50,631 nucleotides of DNA, taken from contig JAUMYM010000009.1 in the NCBI GenBank assembly GCA_030528645.1, positions 1 through 50,631 of the forward strand, in the 5' to 3' direction. The notes beneath the pieces are model-generated. The model did not search any database, was not told the DNA's origin, and saw only the letters and a program-made list of their open reading frames with translations. The position numbers and the translations under genes were made by a program. This DNA comes from Erysipelotrichaceae bacterium (lineage in GTDB: Bacteria; Bacillota_I; Bacilli_A; Erysipelotrichales; Erysipelotrichaceae). Shown here in pieces: positions 1 to 8,398 of this stretch (the first letter of the stretch is position 1; every line of letters begins with the position of its first letter).

Positions 1-1120
1 AATCACGTTTCCCTGCTGAACCAAACACTGCAATAATACGTCGTTCTTTCGGTGTAATTTCTTGTGCATATTTCATAACTTTTTCAATACCATCCGGTGT
101 ATGTGCAAAATCAACAATGACATTAAATGGTTGTCCCAAAACTACCTTTTCCATACGCCCTTCAATTTGTTTTAACTGAGTAAGCTGTTGAATAATTAAA
201 TCCATAGAAAGACCTGTTTTATGTAAGGCACTAATCGCTGCCAATAAATTATAGACATTAAACAAAGCAACTAAATTCGTTTCAATACGATATTCTTGTT
301 GATTCACTTTTAACGTTAATACTGTTTTATCAGCCATCAATTGAATATTACATGCTTGATAATCAGCTACATGATTAATACCATAAGTAACGATATTAGC
401 ATGACAATCCTCTACCATTTTTAATGCATAAGGATCATCAATATTAATAATGGCATAACTATTCGGATGCATCATATCAAATAATTTCTTTTTTGCATGA
501 AAATAATCTTCAATGGTACCATGATAATCTAAATGATCATGAGTTAAGTTTGTATAGACACACACATCAAAATGAATACCATCCACACGCTTTTGTTCTA
601 TACCAATGCTACTAACTTCTAATGCACAAGCCTTCACATCATCCTTCACCATTGCATCTAAGTAGTATTGTAAATCTACAACATTGGGTGTCGTTAGTAA
701 TGGTGGAAGTTTTACATTCCCATATTCAATAGATATGGTGCCAATATACCCACACTTTTGATATGGATTTAAAATATTACGAATCAGTGTTGTAACACTA
801 CTTTTTCCATTTGTACCTGTTACACCATACATTTTTAACTTTTGACTAGGATATTGATAAAACTTATTACAGATGACATTTAAGGCCTTCGTTACATCAT
901 TCACTTTAATATAAATAACATCTTCTTTTTTTGTAATATCATCACTATATACAATTACTTTAGCTCCATTTTGAATTGCCATATCAATATAATGATGTCC
1001 ATCATTTTCTAATCCTTTTAAACAAAAGAAAATGGCATCTTTACACTTTTGACGACTATCAATCATCAATTGTTGTATTTCAATACTTGGTGCATCCTCA
1101 AACAATTGGTTCAACAACAT
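1..1120 (-). CDS. murE: UDP-N-acetylmuramyl tripeptide synthetase MurE, 3' end outside the window
   Basis: This is the N-terminal 373 or so residues of MurE, the cytoplasmic ATP-dependent ligase that adds the third amino acid to UDP-MurNAc-L-Ala-D-Glu during peptidoglycan precursor synthesis. I translated it by hand from an ATG at 1120, preceded by GGAAAGGTGG. It reads MLLNQLFEDAPSIE, followed by the Mur-ligase ATP loop GVTGTNGKSS, and towards the window edge VFGSAGKRD, which is the usual C-terminal domain signature. The start overlaps the end of mtaB by 23 bp, so the two are probably translationally linked. The motif that decides between lysine and meso-diaminopimelate as substrate lies beyond base 1, so the peptide chemistry cannot be read here. 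The reading frame is open to the edge; the gene is cut, not broken. Confidence 0.93.
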   Translation of the reverse strand, partial: MLLNQLFEDAPSIEIQQLMIDSRQKCKDAIFFCLKGLENDGHHYIDMAIQNGAKVIVYSDDITKKEDVIYIKVNDVTKALNVICNKFYQYPSQKLKMYGVTGTNGKSSVTTLIRNILNPYQKCGYIGTISIEYGNVKLPPLLTTPNVVDLQYYLDAMVKDDVKACALEVSSIGIEQKRVDGIHFDVCVYTNLTHDHLDYHGTIEDYFHAKKKLFDMMHPNSYAIINIDDPYALKMVEDCHANIVTYGINHVADYQACNIQLMADKTVLTLKVNQQEYRIETNLVALFNVYNLLAAISALHKTGLSMDLIIQQLTQLKQIEGRMEKVVLGQPFNVIVDFAHTPDGIEKVMKYAQEITPKERRIIAVFGSAGKRD

Positions 1121-2414
1121 TTTCTTCGACCACCTTTCCATGTAACGTATCATCTTTAAAATGTGTACATACTACTTTAACGATTTTATTGCTTGTAACT
1201 GGAGTATCTACAATTACTTTTACATATTGAGAAGTATATCCAGATGCACTTGTCTCATCACTTTTTTCAATTAATACATCAACCTCTTGATTGACAAAAC
1301 TTGTCATATACGCATAATACAAACGCATAGATACACTATTTGCAATAGAAACACGATGCTTCTTTTCTTGACTAGATACTATTGGTTTAATTTTACTTGC
1401 GATGGTACCATCTTTAGCACTATACGGAAACACGTGCATAAAACTTAATTTTAACTCTTTCATCGTATCCATTGACTCCACAAATTCTTGATCTGTTTCA
1501 TCTGGAAAACCGACAATTAAATCAGTGCTAATCGAAATGGAAGGAATCTTTTTTCTAATTTCTTTTACTTTATCTTTAAACATCGCAATCGTATATGGTC
1601 GATGCATTCGCTTTAATACTGCATCACTTCCTGATTGAATTGGTATATGCAGATGTTTACACAAACGATTATTATTTGCCATTAAATCAATAAATTCATC
1701 TGTAATCTCAGTTACCTCAATGGAAGAGATACGTATACGAGCAATCGATACTTCTTTTAAAATACGTTTAATCAGCGTTGTTAAGTCTACTTCACTATTG
1801 ATACCATATCTTCCTGTATGAATACCACTTAAAACAATTTCATGATGATTTTCCGCTAACTGTCTTGCTTGATGAATCACTTCATCAGCATCTAAACTAC
1901 GCTCTTTTCCTCTAGCATAAGGAATAATACAAAAGCTACAATACTGATTACATCCATCCTGTATCTTTAAAAATGCCCTTGTATGATGATTAAACATATT
2001 AATTGGAAGTAAATCAAATTTTACATCCTTTAACACATTATTGACATGTACAATTTTATTACGCTCTTCAAACGCACGTTGTATTAAATCTGGAATCATA
2101 TACTTACCACTTGATCCAACTAAAATATCAATACGTTCATCTTCTTGTAACTTATCAGCATTAATTTGAACATAACATCCAACTACACAAATAATTGCAT
2201 CCGGATTACAGTGATTGGCTTGACTGACTTTTTGTCGAGACTTACTAGCAGCTGTATTCGTTACTGCACATGTAAAAACAATATAAATATCTGCATACTC
2301 TTTAAAATCCACTTCAATAAAGCCACGTTCCTTCATAGCTTCATTAATACTTTCTGCTTCAAAGGTATTCACTTTGCATCCCAATGTCGCAATCGCATAT
2401 TTCTTTTTTTCCAT
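1098..2414 (-). CDS. mtaB: tRNA t6A37 methylthiotransferase MtaB
   Basis: This is a radical-SAM methylthiotransferase of the MiaB family that converts t6A37 to ms2t6A37 in tRNAs reading ANN codons. The N-terminal UPF0004 domain supplies three cysteines for one [4Fe-4S] cluster (C13, C49, C80). The radical-SAM triad is C155-x3-C159-x2-C162 within CNQYCSFCIIPYARG. A TRAM-like RNA-binding end follows at about residues 375-430. The length of 438 aa is normal. The ATG has an AGGTGG ribosome site. It follows rsmE and an unknown gene, as yqeV follows yqeU in Bacillus; that neighbourhood and the lack of a MiaB-type N-terminal extension favour MtaB over MiaB. Confidence 0.93.
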   Translation of the reverse strand: MEKKKYAIATLGCKVNTFEAESINEAMKERGFIEVDFKEYADIYIVFTCAVTNTAASKSRQKVSQANHCNPDAIICVVGCYVQINADKLQEDERIDILVGSSGKYMIPDLIQRAFEERNKIVHVNNVLKDVKFDLLPINMFNHHTRAFLKIQDGCNQYCSFCIIPYARGKERSLDADEVIHQARQLAENHHEIVLSGIHTGRYGINSEVDLTTLIKRILKEVSIARIRISSIEVTEITDEFIDLMANNNRLCKHLHIPIQSGSDAVLKRMHRPYTIAMFKDKVKEIRKKIPSISISTDLIVGFPDETDQEFVESMDTMKELKLSFMHVFPYSAKDGTIASKIKPIVSSQEKKHRVSIANSVSMRLYYAYMTSFVNQEVDVLIEKSDETSASGYTSQYVKVIVDTPVTSNKIVKVVCTHFKDDTLHGKVVEENVVEPIV

Positions 2415-2421
2415 ATTCCAC

Positions 2422-3165
2422 CTATTTAACTACTTTTTTTCGATACTTCATTAATTTGTTTCGTATCTTCTCATTATAAAGTTGATATTCTTGAATATAA
2501 TCAATCATTCCAACTACATCTTTTTCAAGATATAAACGAACAAATTCAAATGCATATTTTAAATCACCATCATAAAAAAGACATGTATATCCTTCTTGAT
2601 TTAAAATATATAAATGCTTATTTTCCTGCGCAAACACAATTGCATATTCTTTTAGAACACCAATATTAATAGTATTTAAAAAATCACTTAGATACACATT
2701 TGGAAAATATTGATTGATATCCTGCGCTAATTCTTTAAAATCATTCGATAATTTAAAAAATTGAGGCAATTCACGAACTGCAATTTCATCTTTGTAAAGT
2801 TTATTAATTAATTCATCAAAAAAAGGTACTAAAATCGTTACATTATTATACGTAAATGATTTTATTAAGTCACTTCTTTTCATGATTGCTTGCTTACTAA
2901 ATGCATTTTTTTGATTATAATCTAAGGTATCCCATATATCTAACATCGCAAAACGATTTTCTTCGTATAAATCTTCAATAATACTTTTGTTGATAATCCC
3001 TTGATACATAATATACGCTTTAAAATAATCCAAGTCATTTTTTATTTTAAACTTGAATTTATATTTAGCTAATTCTGTTTCAATGACCTTAATATTTCGT
3101 TTAACTTCTTTATCTTTTAATATTGACTTATGATATTTATTAATAATTGTTATAATTTTATTCAT
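2422..3165 (-). CDS. Conserved-looking hypothetical protein between rsmE and mtaB
   Basis: I do not recognise this 247-residue protein. It has no signal peptide or membrane segment, so it is probably cytoplasmic. It is rich in Lys, Ile, Tyr, Asp and Asn and reads as mostly helical. The N-terminal 50 residues are strongly basic (repeated KxIK-type stretches) and the C-terminal tail is also basic (KLMKYRKKVVK). It starts at an ATG that overlaps the end of rsmE by 8 bp and ends 7 bp before mtaB, so it is cotranscribed and probably translationally coupled with two RNA-modifying enzymes. That context hints at an RNA-related role, but no motif proves it. Confidence 0.8.
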   Translation of the reverse strand: MNKIITIINKYHKSILKDKEVKRNIKVIETELAKYKFKFKIKNDLDYFKAYIMYQGIINKSIIEDLYEENRFAMLDIWDTLDYNQKNAFSKQAIMKRSDLIKSFTYNNVTILVPFFDELINKLYKDEIAVRELPQFFKLSNDFKELAQDINQYFPNVYLSDFLNTINIGVLKEYAIVFAQENKHLYILNQEGYTCLFYDGDLKYAFEFVRLYLEKDVVGMIDYIQEYQLYNEKIRNKLMKYRKKVVK

Positions 3166-3883
3166 ACGTTTCTACCAAACTACTGATTACACTCAATGCA
3201 TACAACGATGCGGTTTCAGCCCTTAATATTCTCTTTCCTAATGTTACTACTTGATACCCCTTTGCAATAAGCTCATTCACCTCTTGCAACTCAAAACCAC
3301 CCTCTGGACCAATAACTAAATTAATATCTTTATCTTTACAAACAACATCGTTTAGTGATTTGGATACTTTTAAATGATCTTCATACGCAATAATATTTAC
3401 CTTTGTAGGTTCAAAAGGAATCTCTTTTACATGCATATACTCACATACTGTAGGTATAAGTATACGCTTAGATTGTTCACTAGCTTGTTGACATATCTTT
3501 TGAAAACGCTGTATCTTTTGATCTTTTTTATCATTGACCTTAACAACACAACGCTTAGAAATCAATGGAACAATACTGGAAACACCTAGTTCAGTTGCTT
3601 TTTGTAAGAAATAATCCCAAGCTTCCTTTTTAATTAAACCTTGATATATAGTTACTTTTATCGGTAATTCACTGTCTACTTCAACTTTTTCTTTGATATA
3701 TCCATAAACCTTATGCTCTTGATATTGAATACTTGCATAAAAACATTGTTGATGGCTATCAACAATGCGAACGACACTATCCATTTTCATGCGCATCACT
3801 TGTTGAATGTGCTTACTATCCTCTTGGTTAAATAAGTACAATTCATGAAGCTGTAATACTTTATCTGCAAAATATTGTTGCAT
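3158..3883 (-). CDS. rsmE: 16S rRNA (uracil1498-N3)-methyltransferase RsmE
   Basis: This is a SPOUT-class, SAM-dependent methyltransferase for m3U1498 of 16S rRNA. The length (241 aa) is normal. An N-terminal PUA-like RNA-binding part (HVMRMK-like region, here HIQQVMRMK at about 24-32) precedes the knotted catalytic domain. That domain shows the diagnostic VIGPEGGF at about 191-198 and LGKRILRAETA near 216-226, which form the SAM knot. The ATG has AGGTGA upstream. The gene is first of the rsmE-unknown-mtaB-murE run; the uraA terminator lies just upstream, so it should have its own promoter, but I could not fix one with confidence. Confidence 0.95.
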   Translation of the reverse strand: MQQYFADKVLQLHELYLFNQEDSKHIQQVMRMKMDSVVRIVDSHQQCFYASIQYQEHKVYGYIKEKVEVDSELPIKVTIYQGLIKKEAWDYFLQKATELGVSSIVPLISKRCVVKVNDKKDQKIQRFQKICQQASEQSKRILIPTVCEYMHVKEIPFEPTKVNIIAYEDHLKVSKSLNDVVCKDKDINLVIGPEGGFELQEVNELIAKGYQVVTLGKRILRAETASLYALSVISSLVETYE

Positions 3884-3914
3884 GTAATCACCTATTAAAT
3901 TTTAACAAAAAATA

Positions 3915-3950
3915 AAGGTATTTAAAAGTCATAACGACATTAAATACCTT
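3915..3950 (-). terminator. Rho-independent terminator of uraA
   Basis: An 11-bp perfect inverted repeat (AAGGTATTTAA / TTAAATACCTT) with a 14-nt loop is followed on the minus strand by TTATTTTTT. It sits between the uraA stop and the rsmE start and separates the two transcripts. Confidence 0.85.
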
Positions 3951-3978
3951 TTTTCATTAGCTTGCTAGTTACAGAGAT

Positions 3979-5265
3979 TTATTTTTCATTCGGTAAAATA
4001 AGGTTTAATAAAATCCCTACGGTTGCCGATAATGCAGTTCCAGATAGCGTAACAAAATTACCTAATGGTAATAATGCCCCACCTAAACCAATAACCAACA
4101 TTGCACTTGCGATAATTAAATTCTTTTGTTTTGCAAAATCAATGTTATTATCAACCAATACACGTAATCCATTGGATGCGATAACTCCATACAACATAAT
4201 ACTCATACCACCTAATACACTCTTAGGAATGGTCGAAATGACAGCCGAAATCAACGGAATACAAGATAATACGATAGCGATACATGCTGCTCCAAACGTT
4301 ACATAGACAGAAGCAATTTTTGTTAAACCGATTACTCCTGTATTTTCACCATACGTTGTATTGGCAGGTCCACCTAAAAATGCAGATACAGAAGTTGCAA
4401 TACCATCTCCCATCAATGTTTTATTCAAACCGGGATCTTTTAAGAAATTCTTACCACATACCTTACCTAATACAGTATGATCTCCAATATGTTCAGCAAT
4501 GGTTACTAACGCAACCGGTAAGATTGCCCATGTCTCAGGACCAAAATATAATCTATATTCTTTAAAAACACCGTTTGTGCTAAATGGCAGAATAAAATCC
4601 GGTAAAGCTAGATAATGTTGAGATGCAATGACAGTCTTAACAGGATCAAAATCTACAATCTTTAATACAACTGCAAACAAATAACCTAAGGCAATTCCAC
4701 ACAAGAAAGGAATGATTTTAAAGAATCCTTTTGCTTTTGTTGAAATAAAGGCTGTAACCAGAAACGTAAAGATAGCAACAAGCATGTGTTTCCAATCTCC
4801 ACCTTCTACAAATCCAGCATTTCCTACTGCAATCGAAGCTAAACCTAATCCAATTACTGCAATCATTGGACCAATCACAATTGGAGGCAATAAACGATCA
4901 ATCCATCCCTTACCAATTGCATTTACAATTAATGCAACCACAAAATAAATAATACCAACTAAAATTAAACCCGTTTGAGCAGCACCGTATTCTCCACCCA
5001 TAGCAGCAACTGCAATATTAACTGCTACAATATAAGCAAACGAAGAACCTAAATACACCGGAACTTTAAAGCGTGTAATCACATTATAAATAATTGTACC
5101 TATACCCGAAGCAAATAAAGCAACTGAAACTGGATAGCCCGTTAAAATCGGAACTAGAACTGTAGCACCAAACATCGCAAAGACATGTTGAAATGACAAC
5201 AACAACCATTGCAATTTACTTGGCTTTTCATGAACTTGAAGTTTTAAATCGACGACTTGTGACAT
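3979..5265 (-). CDS. uraA: Uracil permease (NCS2/UraA family)
   Basis: This is a polytopic nucleobase:cation symporter of the NCS2 family. The 428 aa are almost wholly hydrophobic, with about 12-14 membrane segments. The N-terminal block QHVFAMFGATVLVPILTG and the GDGIATSVSAFLGGPANTTYGENTGV region are the family signatures: the substrate-site Glu/Gly loop and the NxxT motif. The start has a very strong AAGGAGG site. It is a single-gene transcription unit with its own promoter, PyrR-type leader and terminator, which supports uracil rather than xanthine as the substrate. Confidence 0.93.
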   Translation of the reverse strand: MSQVVDLKLQVHEKPSKLQWLLLSFQHVFAMFGATVLVPILTGYPVSVALFASGIGTIIYNVITRFKVPVYLGSSFAYIVAVNIAVAAMGGEYGAAQTGLILVGIIYFVVALIVNAIGKGWIDRLLPPIVIGPMIAVIGLGLASIAVGNAGFVEGGDWKHMLVAIFTFLVTAFISTKAKGFFKIIPFLCGIALGYLFAVVLKIVDFDPVKTVIASQHYLALPDFILPFSTNGVFKEYRLYFGPETWAILPVALVTIAEHIGDHTVLGKVCGKNFLKDPGLNKTLMGDGIATSVSAFLGGPANTTYGENTGVIGLTKIASVYVTFGAACIAIVLSCIPLISAVISTIPKSVLGGMSIMLYGVIASNGLRVLVDNNIDFAKQKNLIIASAMLVIGLGGALLPLGNFVTLSGTALSATVGILLNLILPNEK

Positions 5266-5292
5266 ATTTTCCTCCTTCTTAGTCCTTGTAAA

Positions 5293-5379
5293 ATATAAAA
5301 GGGGCTACACTACGCCCCATAAAAAAACCAGTTATATTTACTACCTTAACAACCTCTCTGGATTATTTTAAAGGACCTT
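5293..5379 (-). promoter_or_regulatory. PyrR-type pyrimidine attenuator in the uraA leader
   Basis: The leader carries AATCCAGAGAGG at 5353-5364, matching the PyrR-binding loop consensus of Bacillus pyr leaders (UCCAGAGAGG). Some 35 nt further on there is a GC-rich hairpin GGGGC-N8-GCCCC (5301-5318) followed by TTTTATATTTT, which is a terminator. The established mechanism is that PyrR with bound UMP holds the anti-antiterminator, letting the terminator form. The order binding loop, terminator, ribosome site, uraA fits that scheme. The antiterminator pairing was not folded computationally. Confidence 0.85.
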
Positions 5380-5385
5380 TACTAA

Positions 5386-5413
5386 ATTCTAACATACTTT
5401 TATAAAATTGCAA
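5386..5413 (-). promoter_or_regulatory. Sigma-A-type promoter of uraA
   Basis: The -35 box TTGCAA (5408-5413) and -10 box TAGAAT (5386-5391) are separated by 16 nt. The predicted start near 5379 places the PyrR loop about 15-25 nt into the transcript. Confidence 0.75.
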
Positions 5414-5429
5414 TCTCTTTTATAAATAA

Positions 5430-5453
5430 ATCCCTTCATCTTTTCTAAAGGAT
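5430..5453 (-). terminator. Weak terminator after the CorC-type gene
   Basis: A 7-bp stem (ATCCTTT / AAGGGAT with one G-U pair) and a 10-nt loop start 8 bases past the stop of the CNNM/CorC gene. The following TTATTTATAAA is only moderately T-rich, so this is a probable, not strong, terminator. Confidence 0.45.
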
Positions 5454-5460
5454 ATGTTTA

Positions 5461-6747
5461 CTAATTGATTTTTTTAACTTCACTATCTACTTCTTCTTGT
5501 TCCTTATTTACAACCACTTTAATTTCTTTCACCTTACGCTTATCTGCATCTGTAACAGTTACACTTAAGTGCTTATATTCAAACTGCATACCTATTGTTG
5601 GAATATCTCCTAAAATACTAATCACCCATCCACTGGCAGTAATAAAATCAAAATCCTCTTCCAGTTTTAAATGAAAATATTCAAACATATCATCAATATC
5701 CACTTCACAATTTACTAAGAACGTATTCTCATTAAGCTTTTTATAATACTCAATAATTTCATCATGCTCATCATAAATCTCGCCGACAAGTTCTTCTAAA
5801 ATATCTTCCATCGTAATGATTCCCAAAGTACCGCCATATTCATCTAAAACAATCGCAAGATGACTTTTACTATTTTGCAATTGTCTTAATAAATAACTTA
5901 CTTTTACATGTGGTGAAGTATATTGCACAGGTTTTACAAGTTGACGAATACTAGCTTTACTTTTGGTATAGTATAGATAATAAAAGTCTTTTTGATGTAA
6001 AACACCTACAATATTATCAATGGTTTTTTCATAAACAGGCAAACGTGAAAAGTTATTTTCACGAAATAATTTTTCAATTTGTTCAATCGACATAGTAGTA
6101 TCAATCGCTACAACATCTACCCTTGGCGTTAATACTTCTTTTACTTCCATCTCATTAAACTCAATAGCCGCAACAATTAAGTCCGATTGATGTTCCTCTA
6201 GTTCTCCATCATTTTGAGCTTCTTCCACAATTGTTACAAGCTCATCACTTGTCATACTTTGATCCTCTTCTACTTTGAATATCATATTAATAAACTTATT
6301 CCATTGTTCAAAAATATAAATAACAGGAGAAAGTATAAATATACAAAAAGATACAATATCCACAACAGCCATTGCCCATGATTCATCATATTTTTTCGCT
6401 AGATTCTTAGGTGTAATTTCCCCAAAAATTAATACAACTAAAGTCATTACTAAAGTAGATACCGTTAAAGCTGTATCTTGATTAAAATAATTTGTAAATA
6501 AAATTGTCGCTAAAGAAGCAGCAATAATATTTACAACATTATTTCCAATTAATAAAGATGTAATTAACTTTGAGTAATTATCATATATTTTTAATGTTTT
6601 AATTGCTTTTTTATTTCCATTATTCGCTAATGATTTAATTTTAATACGATTTAAGCTAGAATACGCAGTTTCAGTAGCCGAAAAAAAGCCAGACAATAAC
6701 ACCAAACCAATTAAAACAATACTAATTGTGCTTTGATTACTATTCAT
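5461..6747 (-). CDS. CNNM/CorC (hemolysin C) family membrane protein with CBS pair
   Basis: This protein has 428 aa. An N-terminal DUF21/CNNM transmembrane domain (about 1-190, including the FSATETAYSSLN motif) is followed by two CBS domains (about 200-320, with VLTPRVDVVAID and VVGLHQKDF-like IVGVLHQKDF), then a C-terminal CorC_HlyC domain (about 340-415). Family members are linked to Mg2+ (and Co2+) export or homeostasis; calling it a hemolysin is a historical label. An in-frame GTG lies 9 nt upstream, but AGAGGTG is 6 nt before the ATG at 6747, so I use that start. The gene is monocistronic, with its own promoter and an unusually long leader. Confidence 0.88.
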   Translation of the reverse strand: MNSNQSTISIVLIGLVLLSGFFSATETAYSSLNRIKIKSLANNGNKKAIKTLKIYDNYSKLITSLLIGNNVVNIIAASLATILFTNYFNQDTALTVSTLVMTLVVLIFGEITPKNLAKKYDESWAMAVVDIVSFCIFILSPVIYIFEQWNKFINMIFKVEEDQSMTSDELVTIVEEAQNDGELEEHQSDLIVAAIEFNEMEVKEVLTPRVDVVAIDTTMSIEQIEKLFRENNFSRLPVYEKTIDNIVGVLHQKDFYYLYYTKSKASIRQLVKPVQYTSPHVKVSYLLRQLQNSKSHLAIVLDEYGGTLGIITMEDILEELVGEIYDEHDEIIEYYKKLNENTFLVNCEVDIDDMFEYFHLKLEEDFDFITASGWVISILGDIPTIGMQFEYKHLSVTVTDADKRKVKEIKVVVNKEQEEVDSEVKKIN

Positions 6748-6858
6748 TATTATCACCTCTTAGCTTTAAAACATTGATAGATAATAATAAACTATCCTTG
6801 AAATAACAGGATATCGGCAAATCGTCCAACACAACACACTTCCTTTCAAATATTTTTA

Positions 6859-6885
6859 ATTATACCATAAATTTAATTTATTACA
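6859..6885 (-). promoter_or_regulatory. Promoter of the CNNM/CorC gene
   Basis: A perfect -10 TATAAT lies at 6859-6864 on the minus strand. A TTGTAA-like -35 sits 16 nt upstream, just beyond the metQ terminator T-run. The start falls near 6852, giving a leader of about 105 nt before the ATG, which contains a TATCCT-N9-AGGATA hairpin at about 6793-6813. Confidence 0.6.
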
Positions 6886-6907
6886 AAAAAATCCTATTAC
6901 TAGGATT
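6884..6907 (-). terminator. Terminator of metNIQ
   Basis: A perfect 7-bp stem AATCCTA / TAGGATT with loop GTAA is followed by a run of T. The stem begins directly after the metQ stop codon. Confidence 0.92.
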
Positions 6908-7735
6908 TTATTGTGCCGGAATTACAGAACCATCACTAAATTTATTTAAAATAAACTGTTTAATTTCTTCAGACTTTAATACTTCAATTAATTTAACAAG
7001 TTTCTCTTCATTTTCACGACCCTTTTTCACTGCCACAATATTTACATACGGATTATTTTGATCTGCTTGTTCTAACACCAATGCATCTTTAACAGGATTT
7101 AAACCACCTGTAATTGCATAGTTACCATTGATCGCAACCAAAACTCCTTCATTTGCATTTAAAGCTGTCACAAGTAATTCGGGCTTAATTTCAACAAATT
7201 TTAAATTCTTTGGATTTTCAGCAATGTCATCTAACGTTGCATTGGTTGGATTAAATCCATCTTTTAAAGTAATTAAACCAGCTTCTTTTAAAATACTTAA
7301 AATGCGTCCATAATCAGCAACACTATTTGAAATAACAATACGATCATTTTCTTTTACTTCATCAATTGATTGAATTGACTTTGAATATAAACCAAATGGC
7401 TCAATATGAATACCACCAGCATTTACAATATCATATCCATTTGTTACAACTTCATTTTCAAAAAATGGTACATGTTGGAAAAAATTTGCATCTACTTCAT
7501 TTTCACTTAACGATTTATTAAAAATATAATAATCATCTAAAATTATAATATCTAACTTAATATTATATTTTTCTTGTAGAATTTTATCTGCTTCTTCTAA
7601 AATTGTTGCATGTGGCTCTAATGTAGCTGAAATTTTAATCACTTCTTGCTTGCTTTCTTCTTTTTTTGCATTTTTAGAACTACACCCTGTTAAAAATAAA
7701 CCGATTGCTAATAAACTAATTAATATTTTTTTCAT
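6908..7735 (-). CDS. metQ: Methionine ABC transporter substrate-binding lipoprotein MetQ
   Basis: This is the extracellular binding protein of the methionine importer. The first 18 residues are a lipoprotein signal ending in the lipobox LTGC, with Cys18 as the lipidation site. The rest is an NLPA/MetQ domain: ATLEPHATILEEADKIL, NANFFQHVPF-like ANFFQHVPFFE, and HIEPFGLYS, which are family hallmarks. At 275 aa it is of usual length. The start has AAGGAG. It is the last gene of metN-metI-metQ and ends on a terminator. D/L-Met binding is inferred from the Met T-box controlling the operon and from the NIL domain in MetN. Confidence 0.95.
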   Translation of the reverse strand: MKKILISLLAIGLFLTGCSSKNAKKEESKQEVIKISATLEPHATILEEADKILQEKYNIKLDIIILDDYYIFNKSLSENEVDANFFQHVPFFENEVVTNGYDIVNAGGIHIEPFGLYSKSIQSIDEVKENDRIVISNSVADYGRILSILKEAGLITLKDGFNPTNATLDDIAENPKNLKFVEIKPELLVTALNANEGVLVAINGNYAITGGLNPVKDALVLEQADQNNPYVNIVAVKKGRENEEKLVKLIEVLKSEEIKQFILNKFSDGSVIPAQ

Positions 7736-7746
7736 ATTTTTCTCCT

Positions 7747-8397
7747 TTAACGTTTATCAATTTTCATTACAATATAATCTCCAATAAATTGTATCACAAA
7801 GACAATAATTACAATTAATATGGTCGATATAAATAATACAACTTCATCTCTTCGCACCGAGCCATATAAATAGGCTAAGTTACCAAGACCTCCCGAACCA
7901 ATGGCTCCTGCCATTGCTGTATAGCTTACCAAAGAAATAGCTGTAAGACTAACGCCACTTATTAATGCCGGTAAACTTTCAGGAATTAACACTTTATATA
8001 TAATTTCAAAATTACTGGCACCCATCGCTTTACAAGCTTCAATAGTACCTTTATTCACTTCATTAAATGCAATGATACACATCCGAGCATAAAATGGCGA
8101 TGCTGCAATTACTAAACTTGGAATGGCAGCCTTTGCTCCAAGTAGTGAACCGGTAAGCATTTTAGCAAGTGGTACTACAAGAATCATCAAGATAATAAAT
8201 GGTATGGAACGTAAGATATTAACAATTAAATCCACAATACGATTTATCACCTTACATTGATATAACCCTTTACTTTGCGTAATATAAAGTAAAATACCAA
8301 TCATAATACCAAAGATTACCGTAAACAACAAAGAAGCAAAGGTCATAAATAAAGTTTCTTGTAATGCTTTTACAATTTGTTCTATTTTTGTACTCAT
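7747..8397 (-). CDS. metI: Methionine ABC transporter permease MetI
   Basis: This is the inner-membrane permease of the MetNIQ importer: 216 aa with five predicted membrane segments. The cytoplasmic coupling (EAA) loop is present as EACKAMGASNFEIIYKVLIPESLP, cut here as EACKAMGAS...IPESLP, at about residues 120-145. A GSGGLGNLAY motif follows near 168. The ribosome site GAGGT lies inside the end of metN, one base before which metN stops, so translation is coupled. Confidence 0.95.
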   Translation of the reverse strand: MSTKIEQIVKALQETLFMTFASLLFTVIFGIMIGILLYITQSKGLYQCKVINRIVDLIVNILRSIPFIILMILVVPLAKMLTGSLLGAKAAIPSLVIAASPFYARMCIIAFNEVNKGTIEACKAMGASNFEIIYKVLIPESLPALISGVSLTAISLVSYTAMAGAIGSGGLGNLAYLYGSVRRDEVVLFISTILIVIIVFVIQFIGDYIVMKIDKR

Positions 8398-8398
8398 A

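Noticed and set aside
3962-4306. 114-codon plus-strand frame
   Set aside because: Antisense to uraA; it has no ribosome site and the real gene explains the region.
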